A stretch of DNA of 64,000 nt from contig NZ_JANLGI010000014.1 of NCBI RefSeq assembly GCF_024655635.1, forward strand, positions 1 through 64,000, written 5' to 3'. The stretch is from Allobosea sp. 47.2.35 (lineage in GTDB: Bacteria; Pseudomonadota; Alphaproteobacteria; Rhizobiales; Beijerinckiaceae). Of this stretch, positions 46,497 to 54,775 are shown piece by piece. The position numbers were made by a program, and so were the translations under genes. Positions within the stretch are counted from its first letter, which is position 1; each line of letters opens with the position of its first letter. The notes beneath the pieces were generated by a model. That model did no database searches, was not told the DNA's origin, and saw nothing but the letters and a program-made list of their open reading frames with translations.

Positions 46497-46911
46497 GCTG
46501 GAACTCCTTTACACCACGGTTTGACGGCTGCCTGTGCTCTGAGGTGGCTTCGGTCAGCGACAGGAGTGACATTAGCGCGCTCATCTTGCTGATCGGTTAA
46601 GCGGATTGAAGAATTGGCTGCTTTGCCGGGACGTTATTTCTGTAGTTAACGCCTGCTTTAACAGGCTTAAATTGAGGATGGTCCTGCGAACAGAGCTCGA
46701 TAGCTGAGAAATTGTCGGTAAACAGGCCGTTTATCGGCTTGAATGACATCGATTTAGTTTGGGGTCGCTCGACTGTGAACCGTAATGCGTATCGGTGTTC
46801 CGTTGCGACAAGTTGTGGCCGGCGGCGTGAAATCGCTGCTCTGCGTGTGCTTAGGATTTGATTCATCATTTTGGGCTTCACTGGCAGGGTCGCAAAGCTT
46901 GAGGCGCCGCC
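46497..46911. other. 415-bp divergent promoter region of the pilus locus
   Basis: No gene is seen. The stretch is clearly more AT-rich than its surroundings. It separates leftward flp from the rightward cpaC-like gene and must hold at least two promoters. A symmetric element TTAA-C-GCCTG-CTTTAA-CAGGC-TTAA occupies 46646-46670. GGTTAAG occurs near 46595. TTAA motifs suggest CtrA-type control, but spacing does not match the N7 consensus. Confidence 0.6.
46646..46670. promoter_or_regulatory. symmetric TTAA/GCCTG palindrome, candidate operator
   Basis: TTAA (46646-46649), GCCTG (46651-46655), CTTTAA, CAGGC (46662-46666) and TTAA (46667-46670) form a nearly perfect dyad. It lies mid-way between flp and the divergent gene. 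It could be an operator for either direction. Confidence 0.4.
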
Positions 46912-47412
46912 ATGTTGATCATCCGTGCTCCCGAGGGGCGGCGCTGGCTCACCCGCTGGGCGGCCGCGACAGCCTTGGCGATCGCTGCTTGCGGTGGTGC
47001 TGACGCTGCGCCGCAGCGGGCGCAATCCGATGCCGTCATCGTCACGGTCGACCATGCGAAGGTCGTACGGCTGCCCGAGAAGGCGCAGACGGTCGTTGTC
47101 GGCAATCCCGCCATCGCGGATGTCTCCGTCCAGCGCAATGGCGTCATGATCGTCACCGGCAAGAGCTTCGGGGTGACCAACCTGATCGCGCTCGATGCCA
47201 ACGGGGCGCTCCTCGCGGAATCGCTGGTGCGGGTCGGCAAGGCGTCTGATGAGGTTCTGACGGTGCAGCGGGGCATGGATCGCGAGAGCTATTCCTGCAA
47301 TCCCGAGTGCCAGCCCTCTGTCCAGATGGGCGACGAGAGCAGGTTCTTCGCAAATACGTCGGGACAGGCGACGGCCCGCAATGCGCTGGCGACCACGGCC
47401 GGGCGGAACTAA
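46912..47412 (+). CDS. CpaC N-domain-like pilus assembly protein
   Basis: A 166-residue exported protein. An N-terminal hydrophobic segment (RWAAATALAIAACGGADAA) is a signal peptide or possibly a lipobox (IAAC). The following ~85 residues are the pilus-assembly N-terminal domain found at the start of CpaC (AKVVRLPEKAQTVVVGNPAI, NGVMIVTGKSFGVTNLIALD). There is no secretin domain; the remaining tail has two Cys (SCNPECQPS). It heads a rightward group with the TadE-like genes. A periplasmic accessory role to the secretin is likely. Confidence 0.85.
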   Translation: MLIIRAPEGRRWLTRWAAATALAIAACGGADAAPQRAQSDAVIVTVDHAKVVRLPEKAQTVVVGNPAIADVSVQRNGVMIVTGKSFGVTNLIALDANGALLAESLVRVGKASDEVLTVQRGMDRESYSCNPECQPSVQMGDESRFFANTSGQATARNALATTAGRN

Positions 47413-47414
47413 CG

Positions 47415-47525
47415 ATGGGCGTCTATCAGGTACGCGCGCGCGAGGGCGCCCATGCCTGGCTCGGCTCGCCGGCGATGGTTAGCGAAAGCTTCACGCTGCT
47501 TCCGGCTGGCCGGCGCCGCCCCTAA
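47415..47525 (+). CDS. possible 36-residue ORF
   Basis: ATG at 47415, two bases after the previous stop, encodes MGVYQVRAREGAHAWLGSPA and ends PAGRRRP. No ribosome-binding site is obvious and no family is recognised. It may be a fortuitous open frame in the 176-bp gap before the TadE-like gene. Confidence 0.2.
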   Translation: MGVYQVRAREGAHAWLGSPAMVSESFTLLPAGRRRP

Positions 47526-47588
47526 CCGATCTGAAATTCTTTTGCCTTAGAGATTCCGGCTAGAGCCGAAGCTCGTCGGGGCAAACGG

Positions 47589-48197
47589 ATGTTCAAACGA
47601 CCGCAAGATACTCCTCTGCTGGATCGCGGGTCACGGCGCAGCGGCGCCGGCCGCTTGCTGTTCCGCCGCTTCCGCCGCTCCCAGGACGGGGCGGCTGCGG
47701 TGGAGTTCGCTTTCGTCGCGGTTCCGTTCTTCGCGCTTCTCTTCGCGATTTTCGAAACCGCCCTGATGTTCTGGACCAACCAGGTCCTGGAAGAATCGGT
47801 CTCGCAGGTCTCGCGCTCGCTGGTCACGGGGCAGTCGCGCAGCATCTATACGGCCTCGACCGGTGCGGCGAATGCCGCGAAGTTCCGCGATAATATCTGC
47901 GCACTCGCGCCGATGGGGCTCATCGACTGCTCGAAGCTGGCCGTCGACGTGCGGGTTTACAGCAGCTTTGCCGATGCCAGCGCGGGAACCTCAGCGAGCA
48001 ATCCCATTTCGGGGGGCGCTCTCAATACGAGCAGCTTCTCCTATACGCAGCCGCAGAAGAGCGACATCGTCGTGGTGCGCGCCGTGCTCGACTACAAGCT
48101 CTTCCTGACGAGCTGGGCCTCGGCTTCCCTCGCCAATATCGGGACCGGCCGGCGCGGCATCGTCGCGAGCGCCGCCTTCCGGGCTGAGCCGTTCTAG
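47589..48197 (+). CDS. TadE-family pseudopilin
   Basis: A 202-residue protein with a basic N-terminus and the TadE segment (DGAAAVEFAFVAVPFFALLF), where G-A...E at the helix start resembles the prepilin cleavage site. The C-terminal ~130 residues are periplasmic, with a likely disulphide (NICALAPMGLIDC). TadE-type minor pilins are processed by CpaA and initiate pilus assembly. The ATG at 47589 follows GGGGCAAACGG. A second TadE-like gene follows 14 bases downstream. Confidence 0.88.
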   Translation: MFKRPQDTPLLDRGSRRSGAGRLLFRRFRRSQDGAAAVEFAFVAVPFFALLFAIFETALMFWTNQVLEESVSQVSRSLVTGQSRSIYTASTGAANAAKFRDNICALAPMGLIDCSKLAVDVRVYSSFADASAGTSASNPISGGALNTSSFSYTQPQKSDIVVVRAVLDYKLFLTSWASASLANIGTGRRGIVASAAFRAEPF

Positions 48198-48211
48198 CGT
48201 CGTTGGCAGGG

Positions 48212-48814
48212 ATGAGGGACATGCAGAGAAAGACGAGACTGCCGCTCTGGCGCCGGTTCTGCCGGGATCGAAAGGGCGTGGCGCTCGTCGAGTTCGCCAT
48301 GACGCTGCCGGTGATGCTCATCGCCTATATCGGGATGGTGGAGGTGGCGCAGCTGGTGATGATCAACCGCAAGGTCGCGCAATTGACCTTCGCCCTCTCC
48401 GATCTCACGGCACGGGTTCAATCCGTCGCACCCGCCGATGTCGAAAGCATATTCGATGCCGGGCAGTCGATCTTGATGCCGTATGATCCCAGCAAGGCCA
48501 GCATGACCATCAGCAATGTCGTGATCGATTCAGCCGGCGTCGCCCGTGTCTGCTGGAGCAACCAGCGCAACAGCACGGTGCTGGCACGCGGCTCCACAGT
48601 GACGGTGCCCGACAGCGTCCGGATCGCCAACTCTTCCGTCATCATGGCGCGCGCGACCTATCGCTATACGCCAGCCGTCGGCTACGTCCTGACCGGAGAG
48701 CTCACGCTGGGCGGCACTCCGATCTACACGCGTCCGCGCAACGGCCTCGCCGGCGGCACGTTGAACATCGAACAAGTGAAGCGAACAGACGCAAACTTCT
48801 GCCCGACCTTCTGA
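48212..48814 (+). CDS. TadE/TadF-like pseudopilin
   Basis: A 200-residue protein with a basic leader, RKGVALVEFAMTLPVMLIAY (TadE-type helix), and a periplasmic domain with Cys residues (RVCWSNQ, and ANFCPTF at the end). The start could be the ATG at 48212 or 48221; neither has a strong ribosome-binding site. It follows the other TadE-like gene closely, so the pair probably supplies two minor pilins. A large VWA-containing TadG, usual next to such pairs, is absent. Confidence 0.85.
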   Translation: MRDMQRKTRLPLWRRFCRDRKGVALVEFAMTLPVMLIAYIGMVEVAQLVMINRKVAQLTFALSDLTARVQSVAPADVESIFDAGQSILMPYDPSKASMTISNVVIDSAGVARVCWSNQRNSTVLARGSTVTVPDSVRIANSSVIMARATYRYTPAVGYVLTGELTLGGTPIYTRPRNGLAGGTLNIEQVKRTDANFCPTF

Positions 48815-48976
48815 AGCGGGATGCGATAAGGCCATCTCGCTGAGGGGTTGGGCGCTCTTCAGGGCGAGCGGGTGCCGCCGGCTACTGACGCCCGGCGTGC
48901 CAGGCCAGATTCCGTCGGCTTCCATTCCCGCAACGGCGCTTGCGGAACGTGCATCGTTCCGGTTGAAGCGACGGCT

Positions 48977-49504
48977 TCAGCCGCGCAGCACCATGCGTCC
49001 GGTCTGGACCTCATAGCCCTGGAGCTTGCTGAGGAAGGAATTGCCCAGGAGGCTCATCGTGAGCGCCCGCTCGGGCAGGACGACGGCCTCGACATTGCGC
49101 ACGACGATATCGCCGAGCCGGATCTCCCGCAGGGTCGTCCTGAAGCCCACGACCGTTCCGTTGGCGGTGCTGAGCATCATCTTGCGCGTCGAGGCATCGT
49201 TCTTGATCCCGAGCGCGCGGGCATCGGCGGCGGTCAGGGCCACGATGCTGGCGCCGGTATCGACCATCATCTTGATGCGGTAATTGTCGACGGAAGGGTG
49301 CACGATATAGTGCCCGCGATAATCGGCGGCGACGGCGAGCGTCGAAGGGATGCGCGGCCCCGGAGCCTTCTGCTCCGCCGTGGCGGCGGCGATGGAGGGC
49401 GCCTCGCTCGTCATGCGCGGGGCGACCAGCTGCGTATAGGACAACGCCCCGACAGCCGCGGCCCCGGCCACACTCAACGCCCAGGTCAATGGTGATGTCG
49501 TCAC
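48977..49504 (-). CDS. retropepsin-like aspartic protease (TIGR02281 type)
   Basis: A 175-residue single-domain aspartic protease. One N-terminal membrane anchor (TWALSVAGAAAVGALSY) precedes a linker and the protease fold. The catalytic motif is MMVDTGASIVALT, and TANGTVVGFRTTLREIRLGD and LLGNSFLSKL match the clan AA pattern. Being single-lobed, it should act as a dimer. The active site is predicted to face the periplasm. It converges on the pilus minor pilin genes. Confidence 0.9.
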   Translation of the reverse strand: MTTSPLTWALSVAGAAAVGALSYTQLVAPRMTSEAPSIAAATAEQKAPGPRIPSTLAVAADYRGHYIVHPSVDNYRIKMMVDTGASIVALTAADARALGIKNDASTRKMMLSTANGTVVGFRTTLREIRLGDIVVRNVEAVVLPERALTMSLLGNSFLSKLQGYEVQTGRMVLRG

Positions 49505-49636
49505 GGCCCCTCCGGTCCTTCTGCCGGTTCTGCACGATGCGGGAGCGGGCCCTGACGAAAGATGAAGAGGTTGCGCGTATTTGCGCGCAACCGGGCTGTG
49601 GAGGCACGGGCGATTGCCGGCAGGCTTAACCCGGGC

Positions 49637-50557
49637 TTACCGGGCTGCTTCGCCCGCGAGCGTGGCGACCAGTGCCGCGATCTCGGCGGCTCGGGGAATG
49701 CTCGGCTGGGCACCGCGTCGCGTGCAGGCGAGAGAGCCGGCGGCGAGCCCGTCGCGCAGTGCCGCGCCCATCTCCTTGCCGGCCGCAAGCGCGGCGGCGA
49801 AGGCGCCGGCAAAGCTGTCTCCTGCCGCAACCGTATCGACGACCGCGACCTGCGGGGCTTCGAACCGATGACGGGCACCGTCGATCCAGGCGACGACGCC
49901 GGCCGCTCCCAGCGTCGCGATCGTGGCGATGCGCCGCTCGCCGTCGAGCCGGCGCGCGATCGCATCCGGGGCATGCTCTGGCCAGCCGAGGGCCTGCGCA
50001 AGCACCATCGCCTCGTGCTCGTTGACGATCAGCATGTCGAGCTGGTCGAGCAGGGCAGCCGACGGGGCCTCGGCCGGGGCGAGGTTGAGGATCACGCGCC
50101 CGCCGGCCCGCTTCATCGCGCGGGCGGCCTCCAGGCAGGCCTCCTCGGGAACCTCGCGCTGCAGGAGCAGGATATCCTCCGCCGCGAGCTCGAGCTGCCG
50201 CAGGGCATCCGGCCGCACGGCAGCATTGGCGCCGGCTGCGACGATGATCTGGTTGGCGCCCTCGCGATCCGTCGCGATGAAGGCGGCGCCGGTCGGCTGG
50301 TCGACCTGTGCGACATGATCGAGATCGACCCCGTCGGCGGTGAGCAGCGCCAGCGCGGTATCGCTGAATCTGTCCCGCCCGGTCGCGCCGACGAGCACGA
50401 CATCCGCACCGGCGCGCCGCGCGGCGAGCGCCTGGTTGGCGCCCTTGCCGCCGGGATGCAGGGCGTAGCCCGGGCCGAGTACGGTCTCGCCCGGCCCCGG
50501 CAGGCGCTCGACCGGCGTCACGAGATCGATATTGATCGAGCCGAAGACGACGATCAT
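49637..50557 (-). CDS. ribokinase-like PfkB sugar kinase
   Basis: A 306-residue ATP-dependent sugar kinase. The PfkB signatures are HPGGKGANQALAARRAG (sugar binding) and DTVAAGDSFAGAFAAAL (catalytic Asp, anion hole). The start FGSINIDLV is typical of RbsK. The ATG at 50557 overlaps the stop of the upstream kinase gene by 4 bases. Ribose is the family default substrate, but coupling to DgoK suggests another pentose, deoxy-sugar or keto-deoxy-sugar. Confidence 0.9.
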   Translation of the reverse strand: MIVVFGSINIDLVTPVERLPGPGETVLGPGYALHPGGKGANQALAARRAGADVVLVGATGRDRFSDTALALLTADGVDLDHVAQVDQPTGAAFIATDREGANQIIVAAGANAAVRPDALRQLELAAEDILLLQREVPEEACLEAARAMKRAGGRVILNLAPAEAPSAALLDQLDMLIVNEHEAMVLAQALGWPEHAPDAIARRLDGERRIATIATLGAAGVVAWIDGARHRFEAPQVAVVDTVAAGDSFAGAFAAALAAGKEMGAALRDGLAAGSLACTRRGAQPSIPRAAEIAALVATLAGEAAR

Positions 50558-51450
50558 GCCGGAAGATCCGTCGCGAGCCGCCGCACGCCCGCCACGAAGG
50601 CGGCCTCGGGCGAGATGAGCTGGAGATCGTGACCCCTTGCTCGCAAGCCGGCACCATAGCTCTCGGCCAAGGCGCCGTCCGCGACGAGGTGAACTTGCTG
50701 GCCCTTGCCGAACAGGGCCTCGGCGCCGGCGATCTCCTGACCGACCAGCAGCGCCGAGAGATAGGGGCCGACCGCGCCGCCCGCCATCCGGCCGGCGAGG
50801 ACTTCGGTACGCGCCGCGAAGGCGGTGTTGAGCAGTCCGCCCGTCCGGTCGGCTGCGGCGCGGCCGCGCGCGGCACCCTCGGCCGTGTCCGCTTCGGAGG
50901 GCGCTTCCGCCAGCCGGGCGAGGATCGAATCGTTGCGCAAGAGCCCGTAGATCTCGCCGGTCATGAAGCTGGCGAAGCGGGTGATGCGGCCCTGTTTGAT
51001 CTCGGCCCATTTCGAATGGGTGCCGGGCAGGCAGGCGATGCCGTCGCTCAGGCCGAGCCCGACGATCAGCGTTTCCTCGCCACGCATCACGTCGAAGGCG
51101 CCGTCGTCGCAGCTCAGGCCGGGCAGGATGGTCGCCGTCGTCGCGGCATCGAGCTCGGCCTTGATCGCGGCGGCCGCGATCTCGGCAGGCGAAGCCGGGC
51201 AGGGGACATAGCGCGCCTCGATCCAGCCATTGCGGCTGCCGACCATGCCGGCGAGCACGATCGCGGCATCGGGCGCAGCCTCGCGGAAATCGCCGGCCAG
51301 CTCGGCGAAGGCTTCCGGATAGCCGCCGGCCGGAACCGACTGGATGCCGCGATCGGCGATGCGCCGCTCAAGCACCGCGCCCGTCCCCGAGATCAGGAAG
51401 GCGCGCGCGCGGGTCGTTCCCCAGTCGAGCGCGATCAGAGGTTTGGGCAT
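50554..51450 (-). CDS. dgoK: 2-dehydro-3-deoxygalactonokinase (DgoK family)
   Basis: Phosphorylates 2-keto-3-deoxygalactonate in the De Ley-Doudoroff galactose route. The 298-residue protein has the family start ALDWGTTRARAFLI, and GMVGSRNGW, CLPGTHSKWAE and FMTGEIYGLL are conserved-type motifs. The ATG at 51450 (MPKPLIALDW) is chosen; the frame is open upstream through the palindrome and into non-coding sequence. It overlaps the PfkB kinase gene rather than the usual dgoA aldolase. Confidence 0.93.
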   Translation of the reverse strand: MPKPLIALDWGTTRARAFLISGTGAVLERRIADRGIQSVPAGGYPEAFAELAGDFREAAPDAAIVLAGMVGSRNGWIEARYVPCPASPAEIAAAAIKAELDAATTATILPGLSCDDGAFDVMRGEETLIVGLGLSDGIACLPGTHSKWAEIKQGRITRFASFMTGEIYGLLRNDSILARLAEAPSEADTAEGAARGRAAADRTGGLLNTAFAARTEVLAGRMAGGAVGPYLSALLVGQEIAGAEALFGKGQQVHLVADGALAESYGAGLRARGHDLQLISPEAAFVAGVRRLATDLPA

Positions 51451-51467
51451 GGCAGGCTCCGGCAGCA

Positions 51468-51513
51468 GCATCGGACCGAAAAGTGGAAGCCACTTTTCGG
51501 AAGAATCCGATGC
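51468..51513 (-). repeat. Rhizobiales-type AAAAGTGG palindrome, copy 2
   Basis: Outer arms GCATCGGA (51468-51475) and TCCGATGC (51506-51513) enclose inner arms CCGAAAAGTGG (51477-51487) and CCACTTTTCGG (51491-51501). It is the cleaner copy of the element at 18412-18460. It lies in the divergent gap between dgoK and the aldose epimerase. Confidence 0.85.
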
Positions 51514-51692
51514 GACAAAACATGTATGGATCGCCGTCATCGCATCCGACAGGGCGCGCGGCGATCCAGGGCGCGCGACTGTCTCTGCCGCGCCCGGCCC
51601 GGTCAAGGGCCGGAGGTTGGAAGCCTTGTGCAAGCTTCGACTTCCCGGCAACCCTGCGATCAGGGATCACGAGGACGAATCGGAAAAGCCGG

Positions 51693-52577
51693 ATGCTCGA
51701 ACTGCAAGCGGGCGGCCTCGACGCCGTCATCCATCCCGAGATGGGCGGCATCGTCTCCTCCCTGAGCTGGCGCGGGCCGGGCGGGCGGCGCTATGACGTG
51801 CTCTACCCACCCGCCGGGCGGCAACCGGGCACGACCTCGCCGAACTTTTTCGGGACATGGGCGCTGCTGCCTTTCGCCAACCGCGCCTTCGATTGCGTCG
51901 TCGACGATGGCGAGCAGCGCTTCCTCGTCCCGCAGAACGATCCGGGCGGCGCCATTCACGGCTTCGGCTGGCAGGCGTCCTGGGATGTCCTGCGGTATGA
52001 CCGTGGCCATACCGTCCTCGAACACCGTCGCGCGGACGGCGAGGACCCTTATCGCTACCGGGCGCGGCAGGATATCAGCCTCGACGAGGCCGGTATGACC
52101 ATCCGGATGGCGATCACCAATGAAGCGACGACGGCACTACCGTTCGGCATGGGGCACCATCCCTGGTTTCCCTGCGCAACGGATACCCGCCTCGTCATGC
52201 GCAGCACCGGCGCGCTGGTCTTCGGGGAGGCCTTCCGCGCGACGGGCCAGCAGGCCTTCGCCGCTGGCGGGCCTTATGCCGAAGCGCATCCCTTCCGCGC
52301 GGAGACGGTGACCGCCTGGAGCTTCCTCGGCTGGGACGGCATTGCGAGGATCGAGACGCCCTCGACCGGTCTCGCCATCACCTTGACTGCGAGCGACAAT
52401 CTCGGCTGCCCGGTGGTCTGGGCGCCGGCAGGCGCGGATTTCCTTTGCGTCGAGCCGCAAAGCCACGCCATCGGCGCGCCGAGCGAGCCGGCGGCACGCG
52501 CCGCCGCACCGCTCCAGCGGCTGGCGCCGGGCGAGACGCTGGAATGCTGGCTCAGGATCGTGCCCGAGGCGATCTGA
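51693..52577 (+). CDS. aldose 1-epimerase family protein
   Basis: A 294-residue galactose mutarotase-like beta-sandwich enzyme. Family landmarks are FANRAFDCVVDDGEQRF, the catalytic His region GAIHGFGWQASW, GMGHHPWFP and the likely catalytic Glu near FLCVEPQSHAIG. The ATG at 51693 (MLELQAGG) starts at the domain; the upstream open frame covers the palindrome. It is divergent from dgoK-ribokinase and probably interconverts the anomers of the same sugar. Confidence 0.9.
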   Translation: MLELQAGGLDAVIHPEMGGIVSSLSWRGPGGRRYDVLYPPAGRQPGTTSPNFFGTWALLPFANRAFDCVVDDGEQRFLVPQNDPGGAIHGFGWQASWDVLRYDRGHTVLEHRRADGEDPYRYRARQDISLDEAGMTIRMAITNEATTALPFGMGHHPWFPCATDTRLVMRSTGALVFGEAFRATGQQAFAAGGPYAEAHPFRAETVTAWSFLGWDGIARIETPSTGLAITLTASDNLGCPVVWAPAGADFLCVEPQSHAIGAPSEPAARAAAPLQRLAPGETLECWLRIVPEAI

Positions 52578-52578
52578 A

Positions 52579-52622
52579 GCATTTTCGAGCGAAGTGGATG
52601 CCGGTTCGCGTGAAGAAAATAC
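52579..52622 (+). repeat. GCATTTTCGAGCGAAGTGG palindrome, copy 1
   Basis: GCATTTTC (52579-52586) pairs imperfectly with GAAAATAC (52615-52622), and CGAGCGAAGTGG with CCGGTTCGCG. It starts 2 bases after the epimerase stop. It is nearly identical to 56128-56171. Confidence 0.85.
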
Positions 52623-52639
52623 GACCAAACAAGAACTTG

Positions 52640-52674
52640 GAAAGCCCCGTGTTTCGAAGAAATACGGGGCTTTC
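52640..52674 (+). terminator. bidirectional terminator
   Basis: AAAGCCCCGT (52641-52650) pairs perfectly with ACGGGGCTTT (52664-52673). It lies between the convergent epimerase and L,D-transpeptidase genes, with T runs at the stem base on both strands. Confidence 0.75.
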
Positions 52675-52680
52675 TGAAGC

Positions 52681-53355
52681 TTAGCGCCAGCCGTAGCCGT
52701 TCGGGTAATAGGGCTGGTAGCCATAGGCCCCGGCCGGCAGGGCGGGACGGAGCAGGATCTGGCCGCGTGCCGCTTCCCAGTCGCCGCCGCGCCGCTGCTG
52801 GGCGACGCTCGTCGCGTGATGGCGCTGCTTGGCCTTGGCGAGGGTCTGCTTGGAAGAACTCGCCTTCGCGAGCTTGGCCTTCGACGGCGAGGAGGCCTTG
52901 GCAAAGCGCGAGAGATTGTCAGGCGCGGCGCCGTGCAGCGCGATCTTGGTCTGGCTGGAGCCATGCTTCTTCACCAGGGCGAAGAGCTTGGCGGCATTGG
53001 TCGGGTGCAGGCGGATGCAGCCATGCGAGGCCGGCCGGCCGAGCGCGCCGACCGCCGTGGTGCCATGGATCGCATAGCCGCCACGGAAGAACACGGCATG
53101 CGGCATCGCGCCGCCGTATTTGCGGGAATACCAGTTCTTCTCGAGCCGGGTCGGACGGTAGACGCCGTTTGGCGAACGGAAGCCCTTGCGGCCGGATGAG
53201 ATCTTCCAGTCGTGGACCTCGCCGTCGGTGGTGGTCACCTTCATGCGCTGGGCGACGATATCGACCCTGACATCGACGCCGGCATGGGCGGCGCCGGCGA
53301 AAGCCGACAGGATGAGGGCGGCCAGGATGCCGAGAACGCGACGCATCACACTCAC
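52681..53355 (-). CDS. L,D-transpeptidase (YkuD family)
   Basis: Exported peptidoglycan cross-linking enzyme, 224 residues. A signal peptide (LGILAALILSAFAGAAHA) precedes the YkuD domain (~28-150). The domain has the active-site motif ASHGCIRLHP with the catalytic Cys, and the upstream His in GGYAIHGTTA. The C-terminal tail (~155-224) is Lys/Ala/Ser-rich, then Gly/Tyr-rich (YGYQPYYPNGYG). Start is ATG at 53355 or 53346. Confidence 0.93.
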   Translation of the reverse strand: MSVMRRVLGILAALILSAFAGAAHAGVDVRVDIVAQRMKVTTTDGEVHDWKISSGRKGFRSPNGVYRPTRLEKNWYSRKYGGAMPHAVFFRGGYAIHGTTAVGALGRPASHGCIRLHPTNAAKLFALVKKHGSSQTKIALHGAAPDNLSRFAKASSPSKAKLAKASSSKQTLAKAKQRHHATSVAQQRRGGDWEAARGQILLRPALPAGAYGYQPYYPNGYGWR

Positions 53356-53478
53356 TCCGAAAGACGCTACTGCTGGATGAGGCGTTGTCGAGCTCTGGTG
53401 GCCGCCGCCCTTGACTCTAGGAAAGCGCCGACGGCTCCGGCTTGTAAAGCCGGAAGGCGGAACGTGGTTTCCGGCGGC

Positions 53479-54321
53479 TCAGATCATCGGCAGCGAGGCG
53501 GGCTTGCGGCCACGCGGGAAGGCCGAGTCGATCCGGGCGATCTCGGCTTCCGAGAGCGCGAGATTCAACGCGCCGGCATTGTCCTCGACATGGGCGACCC
53601 GGCCGGCCTTCGGGGTCGCGAAGACGCTGTCGCTCCGCGTCAGGAAGGCGAGCGCGACCTGCCGGGCCGTCGCGCCGTGGCTTGCGGCGATCTCGGCCAG
53701 GACCTTGCCCGGCGCGCTGCCGGCAGCCGGGAAATCGTCATGACCGAAGGGGCTGTAGGCAACGACGGCGACGCCGTTCTGTTCGCACCACGGGATCACC
53801 GCATGCTCGATCGCGCGCTCGCGCAGATGGTAGAGCACCTGGTTGCAGGCGATCCTGCCCTTGCCGGCGGCGGCGAGCGCCTCGTCGAGATCGTCCTCGT
53901 CGAAATTGCTGACGCCCCAGGACAGGATCTTGCCCTCCTGCTTCAGCACCTCGAAAGCCGCGAAGGTTTCCTCAAGGGGGTGCGGGCCGCGCCAGTGCAG
54001 CAGGTAGCAGTCGAGCCGGTCGGTCCTGAGCTGCTTCAGCGAGCGCTCGCAGGCGGCCTGCACACCCCGCCGCGAGGCGTTGTGCGGCAGCACCTTCGAT
54101 ACGAGGAAAACCTCGTCGCGCCGGCCCGCGACGGCTTCGCCGATCAGCGCCTCGGCGCGGCCGTCGCCATACATCTCGGCCGTGTCGATATGCGTCAACC
54201 CGAGATCGAGCCCGCGCCGGAAGGCGGCGATCGCCTCGCGCCGGTCGCCCTGCTCGCTGTACCAGCTGCCCTGGCCGATCGAAGGGACGAGCGGGCCCGA
54301 GGCTCCGAAGCTGCGCTGCAT
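53479..54321 (-). CDS. aldo/keto reductase
   Basis: A 280-residue NADPH-dependent TIM-barrel oxidoreductase. The catalytic tetrad is visible: Asp and Tyr in HIDTAEMYGDG, Lys in FLVSKVLP and His in YLLHWRGP. The cofactor region includes PKAGRVAHVEDNAGAL. It belongs to the DkgA-like bacterial subgroup; the substrate is unknown. It lies 14 bases after a small lipoprotein gene on the same strand. Confidence 0.93.
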   Translation of the reverse strand: MQRSFGASGPLVPSIGQGSWYSEQGDRREAIAAFRRGLDLGLTHIDTAEMYGDGRAEALIGEAVAGRRDEVFLVSKVLPHNASRRGVQAACERSLKQLRTDRLDCYLLHWRGPHPLEETFAAFEVLKQEGKILSWGVSNFDEDDLDEALAAAGKGRIACNQVLYHLRERAIEHAVIPWCEQNGVAVVAYSPFGHDDFPAAGSAPGKVLAEIAASHGATARQVALAFLTRSDSVFATPKAGRVAHVEDNAGALNLALSEAEIARIDSAFPRGRKPASLPMI

Positions 54322-54335
54322 GAGGCTTCCTCCGG

Positions 54336-54758
54336 CTAATCGACAGTGATCTCGAACCGCTCGTAGCGGATCTCGCCGTCATCGTAGCGGATACGCACGA
54401 GGAAGCTGTCGGCACCGCGATAGCCACGCTTCGAGGTATATTCGAAGGCGAGCGACGGCCCGACCTTGCCGTTGCAGTGCTGAAACGGGCCCGGTCCGTA
54501 TTCGGCCGCGGCCTTGCGGGTCGCCAGCCGGACCTTGCCGTGACGGGGCGGCTCGGTCAGCACGCCCTTGGGGCGCGGAATCGGCCGGCAGCGATCGTCC
54601 ATCGTCATGAAGGTCTTCTGCAGGAAAGTCCGCTTGCCGGATGCGACCCGTTCCGCGCTGTCGGCCTGCGCGGGAGCAGTCCCCTCGGTCGTAACGCAAC
54701 CGCCGAGGGCGCCGCAGAGCAGCATGGCGGCGAAGACGGTCAGTCCGGGAACGGGCAT
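54336..54758 (-). CDS. small lipoprotein, unknown function
   Basis: A 140-residue exported protein with a lipobox (CGALGGC, Cys 21). A ~95-residue domain follows with two cysteines (DDRCRPIP, QHCNGKVG) and a C-terminal beta pattern (YRGADSFLVRIRYDDGEIRY) resembling the last strands of Ig/cadherin-like repeats. No family named with confidence. It lies between folC (17 bases downstream of its stop) and the aldo/keto reductase gene, all leftward. Confidence 0.7.
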   Translation of the reverse strand: MPVPGLTVFAAMLLCGALGGCVTTEGTAPAQADSAERVASGKRTFLQKTFMTMDDRCRPIPRPKGVLTEPPRHGKVRLATRKAAAEYGPGPFQHCNGKVGPSLAFEYTSKRGYRGADSFLVRIRYDDGEIRYERFEITVD

Positions 54759-54775
54759 GGCTTTCCCTCGATGCT

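Noticed and set aside
51483..51692. An upstream in-frame extension of the aldose epimerase
   Set aside because: It begins inside the dispersed palindrome and is low-complexity; the domain starts at 51693.
52681..54758. L,D-transpeptidase, aldo-keto reductase and lipoprotein considered as a functional cell-wall cluster
   Set aside because: The genes are each common singletons, spacing is mixed, and nothing ties the reductase to the wall.
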